A stretch of DNA of 13,887 nt, from contig JBBAGE010000050.1 in assembly GCA_041655055.1 (NCBI GenBank), forward strand, positions 1 through 13,887. Direction: 5' to 3'. The position numbers were made by a program, and so were the translations under genes. The stretch is from JBBAGE01 sp041655055 (GTDB lineage Bacteria; Pseudomonadota; Alphaproteobacteria; Rhodobacterales; Rhodobacteraceae). The notes below the pieces were generated by a model, which had not been told where the DNA came from, ran no database searches, and worked only from the letters and a program-made list of their open reading frames with translations. Position 1 is the stretch's first letter, and every line of letters starts with the position of its first letter. Shown here piece after piece: positions 13,864 through 13,887 of this stretch.

Positions 13864-13887
13864 CGGGCAGTTCCTTCATGCCAATGC

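Noticed and set aside
1..13887. A mobile element, defence island or CRISPR array
   Set aside because: No transposase, integrase, direct-repeat array, tRNA attachment site or toxin-antitoxin-like pair was seen; the genes are housekeeping functions with uniform composition.

Overview
This looks like an ordinary chromosomal segment from an alphaproteobacterium, most likely a member of the Rhodobacteraceae/Rhodobacterales. The evidence is the high GC content, the alphaproteobacterial-type proteins, a peptide deformylase followed by a degenerate deformylase paralogue and fmt, and the P. denitrificans-type cobC-cobD pair. I see no phage, transposon, integron, CRISPR, tRNA or rRNA. The genes cover nearly everything and the longest gap between genes is about 156 bases.

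Layout. (a) 1-997: a folK gene (cut by the left edge, minus strand) diverges from a NYN/LabA-type nuclease-fold gene. (b) 1102-2534: ispH and rnhA, overlapping by one base, form a two-gene unit. (c) 2542-5078, mostly minus strand: the start-methionine processing genes def, a catalytically degenerate def paralogue, fmt and a small GlsB/YeaQ-like membrane protein. A short plus-strand membrane-protein ORF lies between the def paralogue and fmt. (d) 5186-6720: a MalY/PatB-type PLP C-S lyase/aminotransferase converges on an unrecognised 115-residue protein. (e) 6877-7857: a glutathionyl-hydroquinone reductase. (f) 7929-10145: a tightly overlapping unit of a DUF1636 Fe-S/metal-binding protein, cobC and cobD, which belong to the aminopropanol arm and side-chain attachment of cobalamin synthesis. 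(g) 10148-13863, minus strand: smc, preceded by a 59-residue basic protein gene.

How the genes work together. Fmt formylates initiator Met-tRNA and Def removes the formyl group from nascent proteins. The degenerate paralogue has Ser for the metal-binding Cys and Gln for the catalytic Glu, yet it remains translationally coupled to def. CobC makes aminopropanol phosphate and CobD attaches it to adenosylcobyric acid. The DUF1636 protein probably serves cobalt or corrinoid metabolism. The other genes are single housekeeping functions: isoprenoid synthesis, RNA-DNA hybrid removal, folate synthesis and chromosome organisation.

I found no convincing new multi-gene system. The points most worth a second look are the dead deformylase paralogue, the stop-codon overlaps between convergent genes, a possible leaderless def mRNA, a 22-base identical stretch shared by ispH and rnhA, and the structured leader of the DUF1636-cobC-cobD unit.
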